A stretch of 64,000 nt of DNA from Eleginops maclovinus. Taxonomy: Eukaryota; Chordata; Actinopteri; Perciformes; Eleginopidae. Shown here piece by piece: positions 1 to 11,784 of this stretch (the first letter of the stretch is position 1; each line of letters opens with the position of its first letter). The translations under genes and the position numbers were made by a program. The stretch is taken from contig NC_086365.1 in the NCBI RefSeq assembly GCF_036324505.1, positions 6,630,655-6,694,654 of the forward strand. The letters run 5' to 3'. The notes under the pieces are model-generated. The model did no database searches and had not been told where the DNA came from. It saw only the letters and a list, made by a program, of their open reading frames with translations.

Positions 1-119
1 GCCTTTTTAAATGACGGATGGCTCCAGGGGACAGTGTTTTTTTATTGAACACTTTCCTTTTTGAGAGGTTTTCACTCTTTGTACATTATTATTCCCTCAT
101 CTCAGAATGCACACAGAAT

Positions 120-300
120 ATAGATTAGCAGCGGCTCATTTTTAAACTGCTGCCTTTGGCTGTGGATTGCTGCTAAAATTCCTAATGCAGCTAATTAGCA
201 TCTTGATTGGCCAATCTGAAGCAATCTGCCTCCATCTCTGACAGCATTAGTCATGTAATATGCCCACAAATGCACGGCTGATCACAGATCCCCTGGAGTT
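120..300. promoter_or_regulatory. Conserved-noncoding-like segment with two perfect palindromes
   Basis: Two perfect palindromes lie close together: GCTAATTAGC (190-199, homeodomain-type core) and GATTGGCCAATC (205-216, two overlapping CCAAT boxes). The balanced, non-repetitive sequence around them resembles vertebrate developmental enhancers. There is no coding frame. Inference only. Confidence 0.25.
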
Positions 301-2639
301 TGGATTAAGAACCAAGTATGTTCCATGTCAGCCCTCTTGTCCATATTATGAGCTTTATTAAAGGCATGTTTATGGCTGCCTTGTGTTTGGGATATAATCA
401 GTTCTGGGCTGCTGGCTTGGCAGATTCTCTCTGTGCGGTATTGAGAAGCTCAGTTTTTATCGCTTCGAGCCATGTGAGTACAGGAAATGTGGTGTTGATT
501 GACTCATGATTTATTTTTTTCTTGATGAATCATACTCTCTGTTCATTGATATTTAAATGCAGCCGTGAAAGGACGCAACCTTTAGACAATTATTTATTTT
601 TGACTGAATGCATTCCTTTCTACTCTCAGCCAGGCACAGCTGATTCTCAAAAACCTCAAAACGCTATGCCATGTTCAATATCCGACAGCTCTTTATGGAT
701 ATACAATATGGAATGACCCCTGACTGGCATTTTAACACCATAAAAGCAGCTGATTTATCCTGATTTCCACCATGAAGCCTCAAGACGCATGAAAGAAAAT
801 GAGCCAAAATGAACATTATTGTGTGTAACAATAATGCATCCTTTATTGATGGTTGTCATGAAGCTCAAGGCTTTTGTTCCAGCAAAGCAAATGTGTGCAT
901 GCATGTGTGGGCGGCTGGATAAACATATAGGTGCTGGATGTGCACACACACTTTAAACTGCAAATTGCTTGAGCTAATTATTCACTGCATGATTATATTT
1001 GACGAGTTAGAAAATATCACTGAGTAAAGAAAACTAGTAAAAATATTATGTTTATGATGATATCCGTAGTTTTGTAGTGCCTTAAATATCTTAAATTGTA
1101 GCTTAGACTGCAACATTAGGCTGCTGCAGTATTCAAATGGATCTTAATAAAATAATCATAGGATGCCCTGGGTAAAATACACACTCTCTCTCTTGGGTCG
1201 TGTTAAAAATCCACCATTGCTCAGTCACTATATCAGCTCTTTTATCAGCGCTACAGAAATTAAATGTTTTCTTTTCATGTGTGCAGTTCAAATCACATTG
1301 TATTTTCCCGGACACAACACAGCCACTGAAGCAGTCGTCTAAGAATACAATTAGCCCCTGAGACGACTAATTCTCGTTTAGTCACTGAGCGTGATGTGCA
1401 GTTGTTATGACACATATCTCCGCGGCTCTAATGCCTGTCTATATTTGGCCGTCAATGTGACAGTGCTAATTGATGATTTCCTCATTTGTTTGTGAGCAAC
1501 ATTCACTTACACGTCAGAAATCGAAATGCAGGGAAGAAGCTAAGGGGGGGGGGGAAGAAAGAAGAGGAATGAGTGCAGAGTGAGAGAAATTCTGGCGATG
1601 AACATAAAGCGCCAGAAGAGAGTGATGTTCTGCAAACGACACCGGGGTCACGCTTTTATCACCCAGTGCTCAGACATGCACTAATCCAGGCTGTAACTCA
1701 CCCTGTAACCTCTTCCTAGCTGTTCAGACTGGCCAGTAACCAGCATGTGTACACATTCTGTACTTCCACAGATTCATCCTCACCTAAGCTTGTTCTAAAG
1801 TGAGTGAGCATTTGTCTCTAGTCAGATTTAATGCTCAAGGGTAGAAATCTAACTTAATTCAAAAGCTTTTGTGATGCTCCAGAGTGGAATAAATCAGCTT
1901 GTGTTTCCTTAGTATTGACATGACAGTTCATCTATAAAGGTAACAGTATATATTCAAGATATTCCTGAGGGGGGATGAACCTCAAATTGACCGAGTACGT
2001 TTTTATAGGCCTCTGTAGAATTTTAGACGGCTACTCAATACTTGTATTATAGACTTATTCGTTGTCTGGTTTATACTTTGTCAAACTAAATGCAGTTTCC
2101 CTGACTGTGAAAGCAATGGTAATTAATGTTGGCAAACTACAAAAGTGGTTTATAATAAATCCTTTCCATACTACAGCATACAGCGCTGTTACAGCTGTCC
2201 TCACTGCAGGGGAATTTTCACTGTAGATGCTGTACTAACAAAAATATGGCATTCAGTTCCTCCTGAAGCCTAGATTAGTCCGTAGTGGTAGTTTCCAAAA
2301 ATCGCCAAAGTCCCCGTAAGGCCAAAATGTAAACATCTTCTAGGTCTTTAAATAAACGAAACAACCAAATAAATATAGGATACTGGGATTGGATCGGTTG
2401 GAGGCACAGAGTAAATTAGGGGGAAAGGGGGTTATATCGGTCCCTGTTTTGCGTTGCATTGAACCTGGGACAATTCAGTTGTATGTTGTGTTCCTTACAG
2501 GGGGCCCCATATTGAGGATCATTCCTGAACTTGGGATGGCTGTAGAGTATGACCAAAAAATGACAATTTTATCCGTGCGTTTGAACTTGTTTTATCACAT
2601 TTTGGTTGAACTTGAACATTGGCAGCCTGAGTCAAGGGG
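301..2639. other. Noncoding stretch
   Basis: No recognisable gene. A 50-base segment at 422-471 sits between gcttggcag and CAT|GTGAGT and has one open frame, but the acceptor is poor. 1320-1500 is non-repetitive and could hold a conserved element. A poly-G run lies at about 1544-1554. Confidence 0.5.
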
Positions 2640-2702
2640 GTTTGAGTCAACCTTGCTCCATATTTAAGGTTCACAAGCCAAAAAGGTTGGGAAGAACTGG
2701 TT
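2640..2702. repeat. Possible repeat end 'ccaaaaaggttgggaag'
   Basis: gttcacaagccaaaaaggttgggaagaactg (2667-2697) is a phrase seen at one end of abundant fish elements. The rest of that element was not recognised; upstream sequence (2389-2640) has only a chance open frame. Confidence 0.3.
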
Positions 2703-3831
2703 TGTAGTTACTCTTTTGTGTCACTGAGAGATTTATTTAATATTCCAGTGGGTCTTATAGCGTTGAAATCATCAAACATTCATAGAGTCTACCTATCATC
2801 CATCACCTCCATCCCTCTGCTGTGTCTCGGAAGTTGTTCAATAGTAGTGAAGGAGTGCAACGTCTCAGCATGGAGGTTGATCCCTATTGAGACATTGAAT
2901 TTATCGACATACTGTACATGCAGCTTTAGGTTAAAGAAATGTAGCCGTCTCCTGCCAGCAGGATCCTGTTTAGTTAATGGATTGGCACTCGTTTGCGAAG
3001 TTGATGTTGTCAATAATTCAGCTGCCATTTATTCTGGGCTAATGGATGTAAACGCCACCTTCCTGTGCGGAGCCGCTGGACACCAAGGAGGCCTGAATCA
3101 TGTGTTACCTACGAGGAGCCACTTGATGATGACCAGACATTCTGCTTGTAGCAAACAGCTGCTCGATTGTTTAGGAAGAGTAACGTTCCTCATCCTGGTT
3201 TCTTATAAAGAGAGCCGGGGGGGAGGGTGCAGCTGTAGGAAGTCTCCTCCTTACCTGCATCACCGCATAGACTAGTCAATCAAGTTTACGATCAATATTA
3301 TATTCGATGACTGCAGGCAAAACCCAATGTGAGTCTGAGTATGTACCTACACTGTTTCAAATGACAGTTTAAAGTAAGGCTGCTAATGTTCATGCAATTT
3401 AGGCATTCAAAAAAAGTTTGACCACAACCTCTGCTTGTAACTCCAGCACAGATTTTGACCATGAATTGCATGGCAGTGAAAAGGCAATGGAGAAATTGGC
3501 ACAAGCTAAATGTATTACAACTACTCTCGTTCACTTTAGGTGTGGTGAAAATTGAGGAAATGTTGCCAAACCATGCGCCAGTGTGATGACAATACAACCA
3601 GCATATGCCCTGAATAGTGAACAACTGCAGCTCTTTGTGACAGCTGCTTTGTCCATGCCTAAGCTTAGGGCACTTTTCATTTGTTCCTATGTTTAATGCT
3701 GTGAATGCATTACTCATCTAAGTAAAATTGACAACCTCCATTGAGGATTATATTTTGTTGATGTTGTAAGAACTGTAATATATTATTCTAGAAAAAAAAA
3801 CATCCACAAATCATCACCCACCAACCACATA

Positions 3832-4000
3832 GTAAGCAAGATGGCGCCGAGTATGGCTGCCGTGTCTCGAGCTCCTCACCAACTATTTGCGCCATGTATG
3901 TTGAGTTGTTGGAGGAGCATGGGACATAAGATTTTCAATGCCAACATATACGTTGTATATGCTGTGCATATGACCAATAAAGCCTTGAAACCTTGAAACA
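3832..4000 (+). mobile_element. Short retroelement remnant (5' aagatggcgcc, 3' tandem tail)
   Basis: It contains caagatggcgccgagtatgg, a 5' promoter-like motif with a YY1-type core, and only 130 bases later a 3' end with gaccaataaag and the tandem ccttgaaaccttgaaac. Such joined ends suggest a heavily deleted LINE or a SINE. Family not identified. Confidence 0.4.
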
Positions 4001-4320
4001 TTTAGACTTCAATAGACGGTTAAACGGCTTCTGGATCCATGTGGGCATAGAAGTACAGTGATCCACTCCACCTTCAGCCATAGCTTCTTCAGTGCTGGTG
4101 AGCTAGCAGTATCCTCTCAGTGTCCTGTAAGGCAAAGTGACGCTCAGCTGCATGACTGACAGCTCAAGTTCTGCTTCCCAAAGTAGGTCGCTGCCAACTC
4201 CCCCCCTCTGGTGGGACGCTGGCAGATAGACAGAGACAGGAAGGAGATAGAGAAAGAAGAGGTATACCAATCAAGGCAATCATACACTGATTCTGGTGTG
4301 ACAAAGTTTGTACACCCAAT

Positions 4321-4390
4321 TACAATGGATAATATTCAGAATCAATCAGAATCCAAAATCCTTTATCCATCCCACACCGTGAAATTAACA
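4321..4390. repeat. SINE tail-like fragment
   Basis: aatcagaatccaaaatcctt then tatccatcccacaccgtgaa resembles the same tail family. Confidence 0.3.
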
Positions 4391-7095
4391 TAGTTCCAGT
4401 AAGAGACATTGCACACAAAGAAATGAAGATAAAATTACTTTTATGCTAAACATATTAATAATAATATACAATCAAATAAGTACACATCTGTGGTAAACAA
4501 AAATGCACCATATATTAAAAGTAAGTGATCATATAAAAGCAATGAAATTAAAAAAGTAGGAAGCAGAGAGTAATAACATGAAACAGTTGTAATAAAGTAT
4601 ATATTACATAGTGTTAGTCGTTTTTAGACTATTATTCTATGAGAACCTCCAAATAATGTATTAAAACAGACAGTATAATGTGATTTGTGTGGGTCAAAGT
4701 TGTGATGAACCACATCTGAGGTGATTTAGTACATTTTAAATGTCCTTTTGTTTGTCTGTTGTCTGCAAATGAGTCACCTAATCATGGCACACAGGGCCCA
4801 GTCAAATGACCCAGTCTGAACAGAGTCCTAAATGCTAGCCTTGAGATTTGAAGGGCTGTGACTCTGTTGAAGCAGAGCGTCGCCTGGTTCTGTCTCCTCT
4901 TGACCTCTGCACGCACCATGTGATCACCATCCATGAGGCTTGAAAGACCAAAGAGATATTTTGAGACGGTCGAACAGGAGAGGATAAAACAAAACAGGAG
5001 TCTCTATAAATAATTACAAATGTCATCAGTGAAATCAGATTATATATTATATGTAAAATGCCATTTCAATCACAGAAATACTGCAGGTAAATGTGCAGTG
5101 AAGGTCAAAAACAAGCAATAATAGTCCAGTGTATAAGATTATGTCAGGGTGTAAATGCTTTCTATGAAAATGCAAAGTTTTATGAGTTCCTTGTGTAATA
5201 TGTTTTCCTTGTTAGGGCGCTCTGGGATGAATGGTTTCTGTACTCAGAGGAATTCATAATATTTCTTATGTGGTACAGTTCAGGCTGGTGATGCCTGAGG
5301 CATAAACAAAACAATTCCTCAGTGTGCGTTTAAGCTTCAACAAGTTTTCAATACAATTGCCTATTTAATAATTGTTTTAATATCTAAGGAGGATCATTTT
5401 CCCAGAAATGGAAATGAAGATAAATTATTATTCCAAGTTCCACACAACGAGTCATTATGAATTGTTTACCCACACTAAACAACACCTTTGTTCACAGCAG
5501 AGACACCTTAAATTGATGTTTCATTGGGCTTGATTGTCCAAAAAATTCCTTTTTAAAAAAATTTATGTTGGAGTGTGAGAGGCAACAACAAGTGTGTCTT
5601 CATTTGAAATTACTATGTTCAAAAATCCATTTGTAAATACACACATATGCACGCACGCACGCACACACACACTCACACACACAAACGAAAACATATACAA
5701 TAATATTTGTATTAAATGAGAAAGTCCATATCCATTGAAGAGAAGGCAAAGGGTGTCAGGAACATGTTCAGAAGATATTTTATTTTTCAGTTGTATATGT
5801 ATATTTATACATATGAAAATGTGTCCCTGCCACTGTGGTATGAATTTATCCTTCTGATAATAGCTTTTCTTGTTTTCTAACTTGTCTGGGATTTTCTATA
5901 AATAGCCGACGAACAGACTGCTTTGAACTGACTTCAGCTCTCACATCTTTTTTTTGTGAACTGTCAGAGACGTTTGGAGCAATCCGAGATATCGTTTGAC
6001 ATGTTTTCTTTCTAAGACTGACCCTACAGACTATATTGCCTTTTGTTTCTGCTTGCCTGGTCCTTTTTCCGGACTTCATTGGGGAGAAATGTTTTCACAC
6101 TCTAGACAAGTTTAAAAGTGAGATCACGTACACATGAGACATAGGTGTTTATATCTGAGGCTTAAGCTTTGTTTTTTTGGCCTGATTCATTTCAAAGTGA
6201 TTTTACAAACAGGTTGTCATTCGAAACATATTTTCCTTCATTTGACTGCATTTCTGTGACTTTTGAGTGCAATACAATGATCTTTACAGAAACAAACAGC
6301 AGTCAGAAGCAAACAAAACACTACCTCGATGCAATTTTTTAAAGAGCTATAAATGAGTTCTCAATTATTTTTCATCAGTAGTCATTTTAGGCCATTGCAA
6401 CTTATGGATAAGGAAAAATACGAAGAAATCTACCATTATAATGTTATAAAAGAGATGTAAACTTGAGGATAGATAATGGTTTGAAGTTCTAGAGGGGCAT
6501 CTGGGTTTGTTTTTTAAATCTGCTCCCTCCATCACTCTTATGGTGTTTGTTTCCACTGTGCTTTGCCCTTATCCGCCCTTGAAAACCCACCTGGCGTACC
6601 GAAAAGCACCTAAACGTGAGATCAGAGACAAACAGTGCAGGGAATTTCTGTGTTTCCATGGTGATTGTGAACATTAAAGAGGATAATAAAGGAGATTTGT
6701 TAGAAAAGGGCTCAATGGGAAACTTAAGATTAGAAGAAACCAATGAAACATAATTATGTTATTATGGGGTTTTGAACAGGTCTTATTTTTCTTTTTTTTG
6801 CCGGTTTTGAAAGGGTTGTGTTCTGTGTTGGAGCTACCCTAAATCTCCTTAAAAAAATTATGTGGTTATTTATCAATACTATAAATACCCTGTAGTATAT
6901 TTCAGAATAATATTCACCGCTCCCTGGAATCTTATTAGTTCTGTTATACTTACTTCTTTTTTTACATTGAGAAACAGACATGTGGATTTTGTATTTGTTA
7001 ATTCACAAACAACAAAAACGAATGTAAAAGTTTAACCAACTAAAGTTTAGTAATGCTGATGACCAACGATTCTCCCCGTTATCGTTCATTTGCAG
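4391..7095. other. Noncoding stretch, probably intronic
   Basis: AT-rich sequence with a short CA-rich patch (5639-5690). Minus-strand open frames at 5846-6079 (77 codons, basic) and 6489-6743 lack convincing splice signals. 6560-6730 is non-repetitive and enhancer-like in texture. Nothing else was recognised. Confidence 0.45.
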
Positions 7096-7122
7096 TCCCT
7101 GCTGCAGGAACTTCAGGACATT
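7096..7122 (+). CDS. Candidate 27-nt microexon
   Basis: A pyrimidine-rich stretch (ttctccccgttatcgttcatttgcag) gives an acceptor at 7095. Twenty-seven bases later comes a consensus donor, ATT|GTAAGT, at 7123. The 27 bases are open in phase 0 and read SLLQELQDI, a plausible helical insert. Vertebrate microexons of 3-27 nt with intact frames are common in neuronal genes. The + strand agrees with the exons at 17766 and 30513, and phase 0 would be compatible with the 17766 exon. Chance pairing of an acceptor and a donor is possible at this length. Confidence 0.4.
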
Positions 7123-7439
7123 GTAAGTTATTTTGTATGTACTACAACAGCATCATTGATTTCACCCAGGGCTTAAATGTAGGAGCTCTGCGGTAATCAT
7201 TGTAATGAGAAATCATTGAGACATTGTGTCCATTGATGGAGCCCAGCAGGGAGGGGATCACTGCGGGGAAGTTTAGACTTTGTTACAGATCACTCAGAGA
7301 GGGAAAAGTGTATGGATGGCTGGGTATGTGATGGATGCACTGCCAAAACAGGTAGAAAAGAAAATAATAAAAAGTAAAACTGTCTCCTTTGATGGAGGAT
7401 GTGTGCTGTTCAGGGAGTTTAGTGGAGTGTCTAAGTAAA

Positions 7440-7860
7440 GTATTTTAAAGCTGTGCTAATCAATATTTTTTATATCAACAGTGGAATAAAATGACTACAT
7501 CTGTGAGAGAAGTAGCTGGTAGTGATAGACTTATTGTAAGTTTAACTCTCAACTTCTTCTGCTTTAAGGATATGTTTAACTTCTAGTTCTTTCTTTGTTT
7601 AGCACCAATTTTTTTACCTGTTGTTTATGGCAAAAAATGCTCTGATAAACCCACTGTGTACTACCTGCTCAGCCTTAAGCAACAAAAACACAAAGTTAGC
7701 AAATGTCTAGTAAATGAAGTGTAGCTTTTTGCAGCTAAATAGCCAGATATTCACAAGTGGTGGATATCAGAAACATAGCTCTACATGAATGCTAATGTGG
7801 CTAAGTGTCTGCTGCATGAGCTAACTAGCATCTTTTGCTAACTTTGCTTCAAGTTAGTAG
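7440..7860 (+). repeat. Possible dispersed percomorph repeat
   Basis: The run from gctgtgctaatcaatatttt through ctgcatgagctaactagcat resembles a recurring fish sequence from memory; there is no second copy in this window to prove it. It overlaps the weak exon candidate at 7482. Confidence 0.3.
7482..7535 (+). CDS. Candidate 54-nt exon, may be part of a repeat
   Basis: The acceptor tract atattttttatatcaacag ends at 7481, and the donor ATT|GTAAGT starts at 7536. The 54 bases between are open in phase 0 and read WNKMTTSVREVAGSDRLI. Both sites are strong and the phase matches the 7096 microexon. However, 7440-7860 as a whole resembles a dispersed fish repeat that I recall from other percomorph sequences, so the open frame may be a repeat passenger. 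Confidence 0.2.
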
Positions 7861-9211
7861 GAGAGTAACATGTCAGACATTTATTTATCTTGTTGAGGAG
7901 TTCTTTGGCTTAATAGATTGAATTATGCAGCTTTAAGATACTCAAGAAGTTTCTCGCCACATTAAATCAGATGATGTACTATTATGTATTAACTGCACAG
8001 GATTACTAAACTGCAATATAACATACTACTTGATAACCATCACATTTGATTAGATGGGCCTGTACAGTATCAGGTTAGTTTTACATTTAATAGTAATTAA
8101 TTCTATGATGGTTTATTTTCAACACGCTGCAGCCAGACTATTGTTCTATATTTTTGTTCTTAACTGCATGTTTCTAAACCACTGTGTGCTTCCAACAGCA
8201 CCGTGTTGTTCCTCTCTGTCGGTGTCGACCAGTTTCAGAGTTATAACACCTTCAAGATGTGATCTGGAAGGTGTTACCACTCTTTTCCCTGACAGTGTGT
8301 GTTTTACTTGGTCAGTGGAGAACAGCAGAGAGACACTGGGGCCCAGATGGCCAGCGGGTAACTGATGAGTGAGAGGAGGGGGTTTGTCCTTGACCTTCAC
8401 ACACTGACTGAATGTGGTGCCCACCATAAGAAATCCTCCCAAACACTCAACACACACACCACACACAGACATTTATTATTTAGGCACAACTGTGATATAG
8501 CAATTCATTTCAAACAAAAAACTCAAAGCCTTCATTGTCTAAATGACGTGACTTAAATGCAACAGTGTTTCATACGAAATAATATCGGATTTGACTTGAT
8601 GACAAACATTGGAATTCTTACAATTCCGCCTGTGTTTTGCAGACGTGAGATGTCACTTTTCTTGCGATCAGAGTTACTGTACACTCTCTGTGCTGTTTGC
8701 CGATGAGTCACAGTGAAGTCCCACTGTGTCTGTCATATCTCTGATGTCATGCTGAGCCATAGGACGTTATGAGAAATGTGACTTTGTGAAGTGTTCTAGC
8801 CTGGTTTAGCTCATGGCAAATGAACTCAATAACGAAAATAACAATGGCGGCAATGTGTGTGAGATGGGATGATGCAAGAGCTATTTTGGAAGCCAAATAG
8901 TGAATGAGAGACAGAATTGTTGCCATACGCGATCAACTGCATGCGTGTGAATGGGTTAATGCTGACTTGTGTAGGGAAAATCCCTTTTAGGGGTTGCAAA
9001 GGCTGGGAAAGTGCTATTTAAATGCAGTCAATTTACCATTAAAGGGATGAGTTTCTCCACATAACACTGACCTGTAAATTACATAAGGCCACATGGCCCC
9101 AGCTTCCCTCTGTTTTTATTCTTCCCTTACTCTACTTTGTCTTTTTCACCTTCCCGCCAGCACTATCTCTCTCTGTCTCTTGCATATCAGGCAAATTTCC
9201 ACACACACACC

Positions 9212-9216
<5 letters not shown>
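7861..9216. other. Noncoding stretch
   Basis: Overlapping short open frames at 8054-8472 on both strands look like chance. An imperfect hairpin aacaccttc / ggaaggtgtt sits at about 8248-8277. No gene seen. Confidence 0.45.

Positions 9217-9250
<34 letters not shown>
9217..9250. repeat. (AC)n microsatellite, 34 bp
   Basis: Seventeen uninterrupted AC units, preceded by a short interrupted CA run at about 9199-9211. Confidence 0.97.
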
Positions 9251-9252
<2 letters not shown>

Positions 9253-9471
9253 TCAGACCGCTTGCACTTCTTAAAATCGTTCCCAATTGGCTTCTATCGC
9301 TCTCCCTGGTCCTTCTCTGTCTCGCAAAAACACACACTTCGCCCTCTTGTTTATACCCACAGGTGGAGACACAAACACACTATAAATCACTTTTTTCCCC
9401 TTGACATACAAAAAAAAAACACCACACAACACCTTTGCCATTATTACTTATCAGGCAAGAGCAGAGGAGAG

Positions 9472-9602
<131 letters not shown>

Positions 9603-10017
9603 CTCCCATCACTACTTGTAGGAGGACTTCCCTCTGTTTGATTAAAGACTCGCTATGGGATGCATGTGCTGCCCTAACACACATCACACACACACACACA
9701 CTGGATGTTGTGATAGGATGAGCGCATGTCCCCGGCACTGCGCTGTCCCTGGAGCTGCCTGCCAAGAAGTGATGTCACCGTCTCTGTTGAGATACATCTC
9801 TCCCTTTCACAAGTGCAGAGCGAAGGGCTCTTTGTTTTGTTGTTGTTCTCCAACGAGGCCACACTGCTGCAAAGATATTCTCACTATAGAGTGCAACAAT
9901 GTGTATTTTTTTATTATATTTAATTTTATTTGATCTTTTTATTGGATACTCTTAATTTAACTTCATATTCTTGGCATAGTGTGTTTGAATAAATACATAT
10001 TTTTATATATATATATA

Positions 10018-10247
10018 CCACCCCGGAAAAAATTAAGAGACCACTCCACATTTTTCTTGAATCTTTATCTCTACATGTATGGCAGCCATTCCAGTGTCTG
10101 TTGAATTCCAACACAGAGAAACAATTGTCAGTAGTTTATAGAATACAGTTACATTTTATTTATTTTTTTAACTCAAACATATCTATACAAAATAAAACAA
10201 GAGAAAGGGATAATGCTGAAGTGGTCTCTTAATTTTTTCCACGGCTG
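10018..10247. mobile_element. Non-autonomous Tc1-type MITE, 230 bp
   Basis: The inverted repeats share the core GGAAAAAATTAAGAGACCAC at the left and GTGGTCTCTTAATTTTTTCC at the right, and TA lies at both flanks (10016-10017 and 10248-10249). There is no transposase frame. The left tip (ccaccccgg) differs from the right tip (cagccgtgg in reverse complement), showing decay. Confidence 0.88.
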
Positions 10248-10289
10248 TATATATCTTTTGTTGGACTTTTTTACTTTAACGGTCGGCAA

Positions 10290-10353
10290 AAAAATGGTTA
10301 GTCTTAACATCGGCATCTGCCGACATATTTGCAATTGGGGCATCCCTAGTAAT
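10290..10353. repeat. Possible hAT-type terminal fragment
   Basis: The phrases tcggcatctgccga and ggggcatccctag resemble one end of a dispersed fish DNA transposon as I recall it. Only one end is seen. Tentative. Confidence 0.22.
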
Positions 10354-10706
10354 TATATATCAATTCTGAAGTGGGCAGTGTTGCTGCTGACAGTGAAGTC
10401 AGTCCTAGTTCCAGTCCTTAGCTCAATACAAAGACTTCAGTTTCAACAACAGTCTTAATTTGATTATCTTGAAGGGGAGGCATCCATTTCCTAGGTAAAT
10501 AACGGATTAAAGTCGTGTGAGTCCACTTATCTATTAGATATCCTTTACCCATGACCCACTGCAGCTTGTAACCATCATGCTACAGCCTTATACCTTTAAT
10601 ATTGACTCTGCATCTCCAACACCTGGAAGCTAAGACTCTTCCAAACCTCTATATTGAGATTTAAATGGCAACGTTTCGCTATATGTGAAGAGACGTAACT
10701 GTGAGA

Positions 10707-10838
10707 ATGGCTGAAATCTGTGAGGAGCAGACGGGATGTAATGAGAGGAAGGGGAAGGGCAGGAGAGAAGAGGAGAGGAGTTTGTGTGCGAGTCTGATTG
10801 TGCGAGAACGTTCAGAAGAGACATTTCTTAGGTTCTAT
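10707..10838 (+). CDS. Weak candidate first exon in a purine-rich tract
   Basis: ATG in good context (agaATGG) opens 44 codons, beginning MAEICEEQTGCNERK, that end in phase 0 at a GTAAGT donor (10839). The middle is a GA-rich, low-complexity run giving Arg/Glu/Gly residues, and GT-rich sequence follows, so chance is the more likely explanation. Confidence 0.15.
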
Positions 10839-11267
10839 GTAAGTGTGTGTGCATCTACAGTATGTGTCTTTGCATGTGAGTGGCCAGATATGGGTAAGAG
10901 GGCTTGTCATGTGTCGGTAGAAAGAGGTCATGACTAATAAATGTCATGTGTGAGTGACTGGACAACACACACTCCGTATTAAATAAGAAGCTGCTGACTG
11001 TTCCGCTTCTTTGAGGCAAATACCTCTACACAGGTACAATGCATTTTGTGCGATCAAATATTTCCTATCTCTGCCAAGCTGTGGGCAGATGATGTGTTTG
11101 GTTGTGTGTGTTTGTGTTAAACTGTGTATGTCTGTCTGCAGCTAATCTCACACACCACTGGACCCATCAGTCTGGCTGCTGTGATACAAAATAAAAAACA
11201 TGTTTTATTGACTGTTTTATACCATCACTGACTGCTGACCCTTCACTCCTTTCAAACATGAAATCAG

Positions 11268-11784
11268 CAGAGGGAGAAGAAGTACTCAGATAGTGTACTT
11301 AAGTAAAAATAGAAGTACCAGAGTGTAGGAATACTCGGTCATAAGTAAAAGTCTTGCCCTCAAAATGTTACTCAAGTAAAAGTACAAACATATTAGCATC
11401 AATATGTACCAAAAGTAAAAGTACTCGCAGATTGGTCCATTTCAGAATAATATATATGATATGTTTTATAATCATTGATCATCAAAGTCATTGCTAGTAA
11501 AGGTGCAGCTAGTTTGAATGACTTTGTATACTGCAGGGTAGCTTGTGACTTTACTCCAGGTGTAAAGTGTTGATTATATTTCACATCATTAATCCAAATC
11601 TGTAAAGTAACTAAAGGTGTTAATAACATGTAATGGAGTAAAAGCACACCATTAACCTCTGAATTGTAGTGGGGTAGAAGTATAAAGTAGTATTACTTGA
11701 AACAACTCAAAGTAAAGTACAAGTACCTAAACATTTTACTTAAGTACTTGAGTTAATGTACTTAGTTACTTTACACCTCTGGGC
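11268..11784. repeat. Dispersed 'aagtaaaagtac' repeat, about 0.5 kb
   Basis: The block is bounded by gaagtactcag / acttaagtaaaa at the left and acttagttactttacacctc at the right, with many internal copies of aagtaaaagtac. The two ends are partly inverted (acttaagta ... tacttaagt), suggesting a DNA-transposon relative. I recognise it as one of the most abundant repeats in percomorph genomes. Fragments recur at about 34795-34870 and 55980-56060. Confidence 0.7.

Noticed and set aside
1712..1729. Minus-strand 18-nt segment LGRGYR with GTGAGT donor
   Set aside because: Acceptor lacks a pyrimidine tract and the segment is too short to judge.
1772..1799. 28-nt exon between cttccacag and GTGAGT
   Set aside because: Good splice sites, but length is not a multiple of three and two of three frames hold stops; chance is likely.
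2718..3275. 185-codon + frame starting at GTG
   Set aside because: No ATG start, no recognisable domain, and a shadow frame on the minus strand; likely chance. It is the longest unsupported frame in the first 10 kb.
5846..6079. Basic 77-codon minus-strand frame
   Set aside because: Hydrophilic and protein-like, but no acceptor or donor fits and AT-rich DNA gives many Lys/Arg codons. Kept only as a note.
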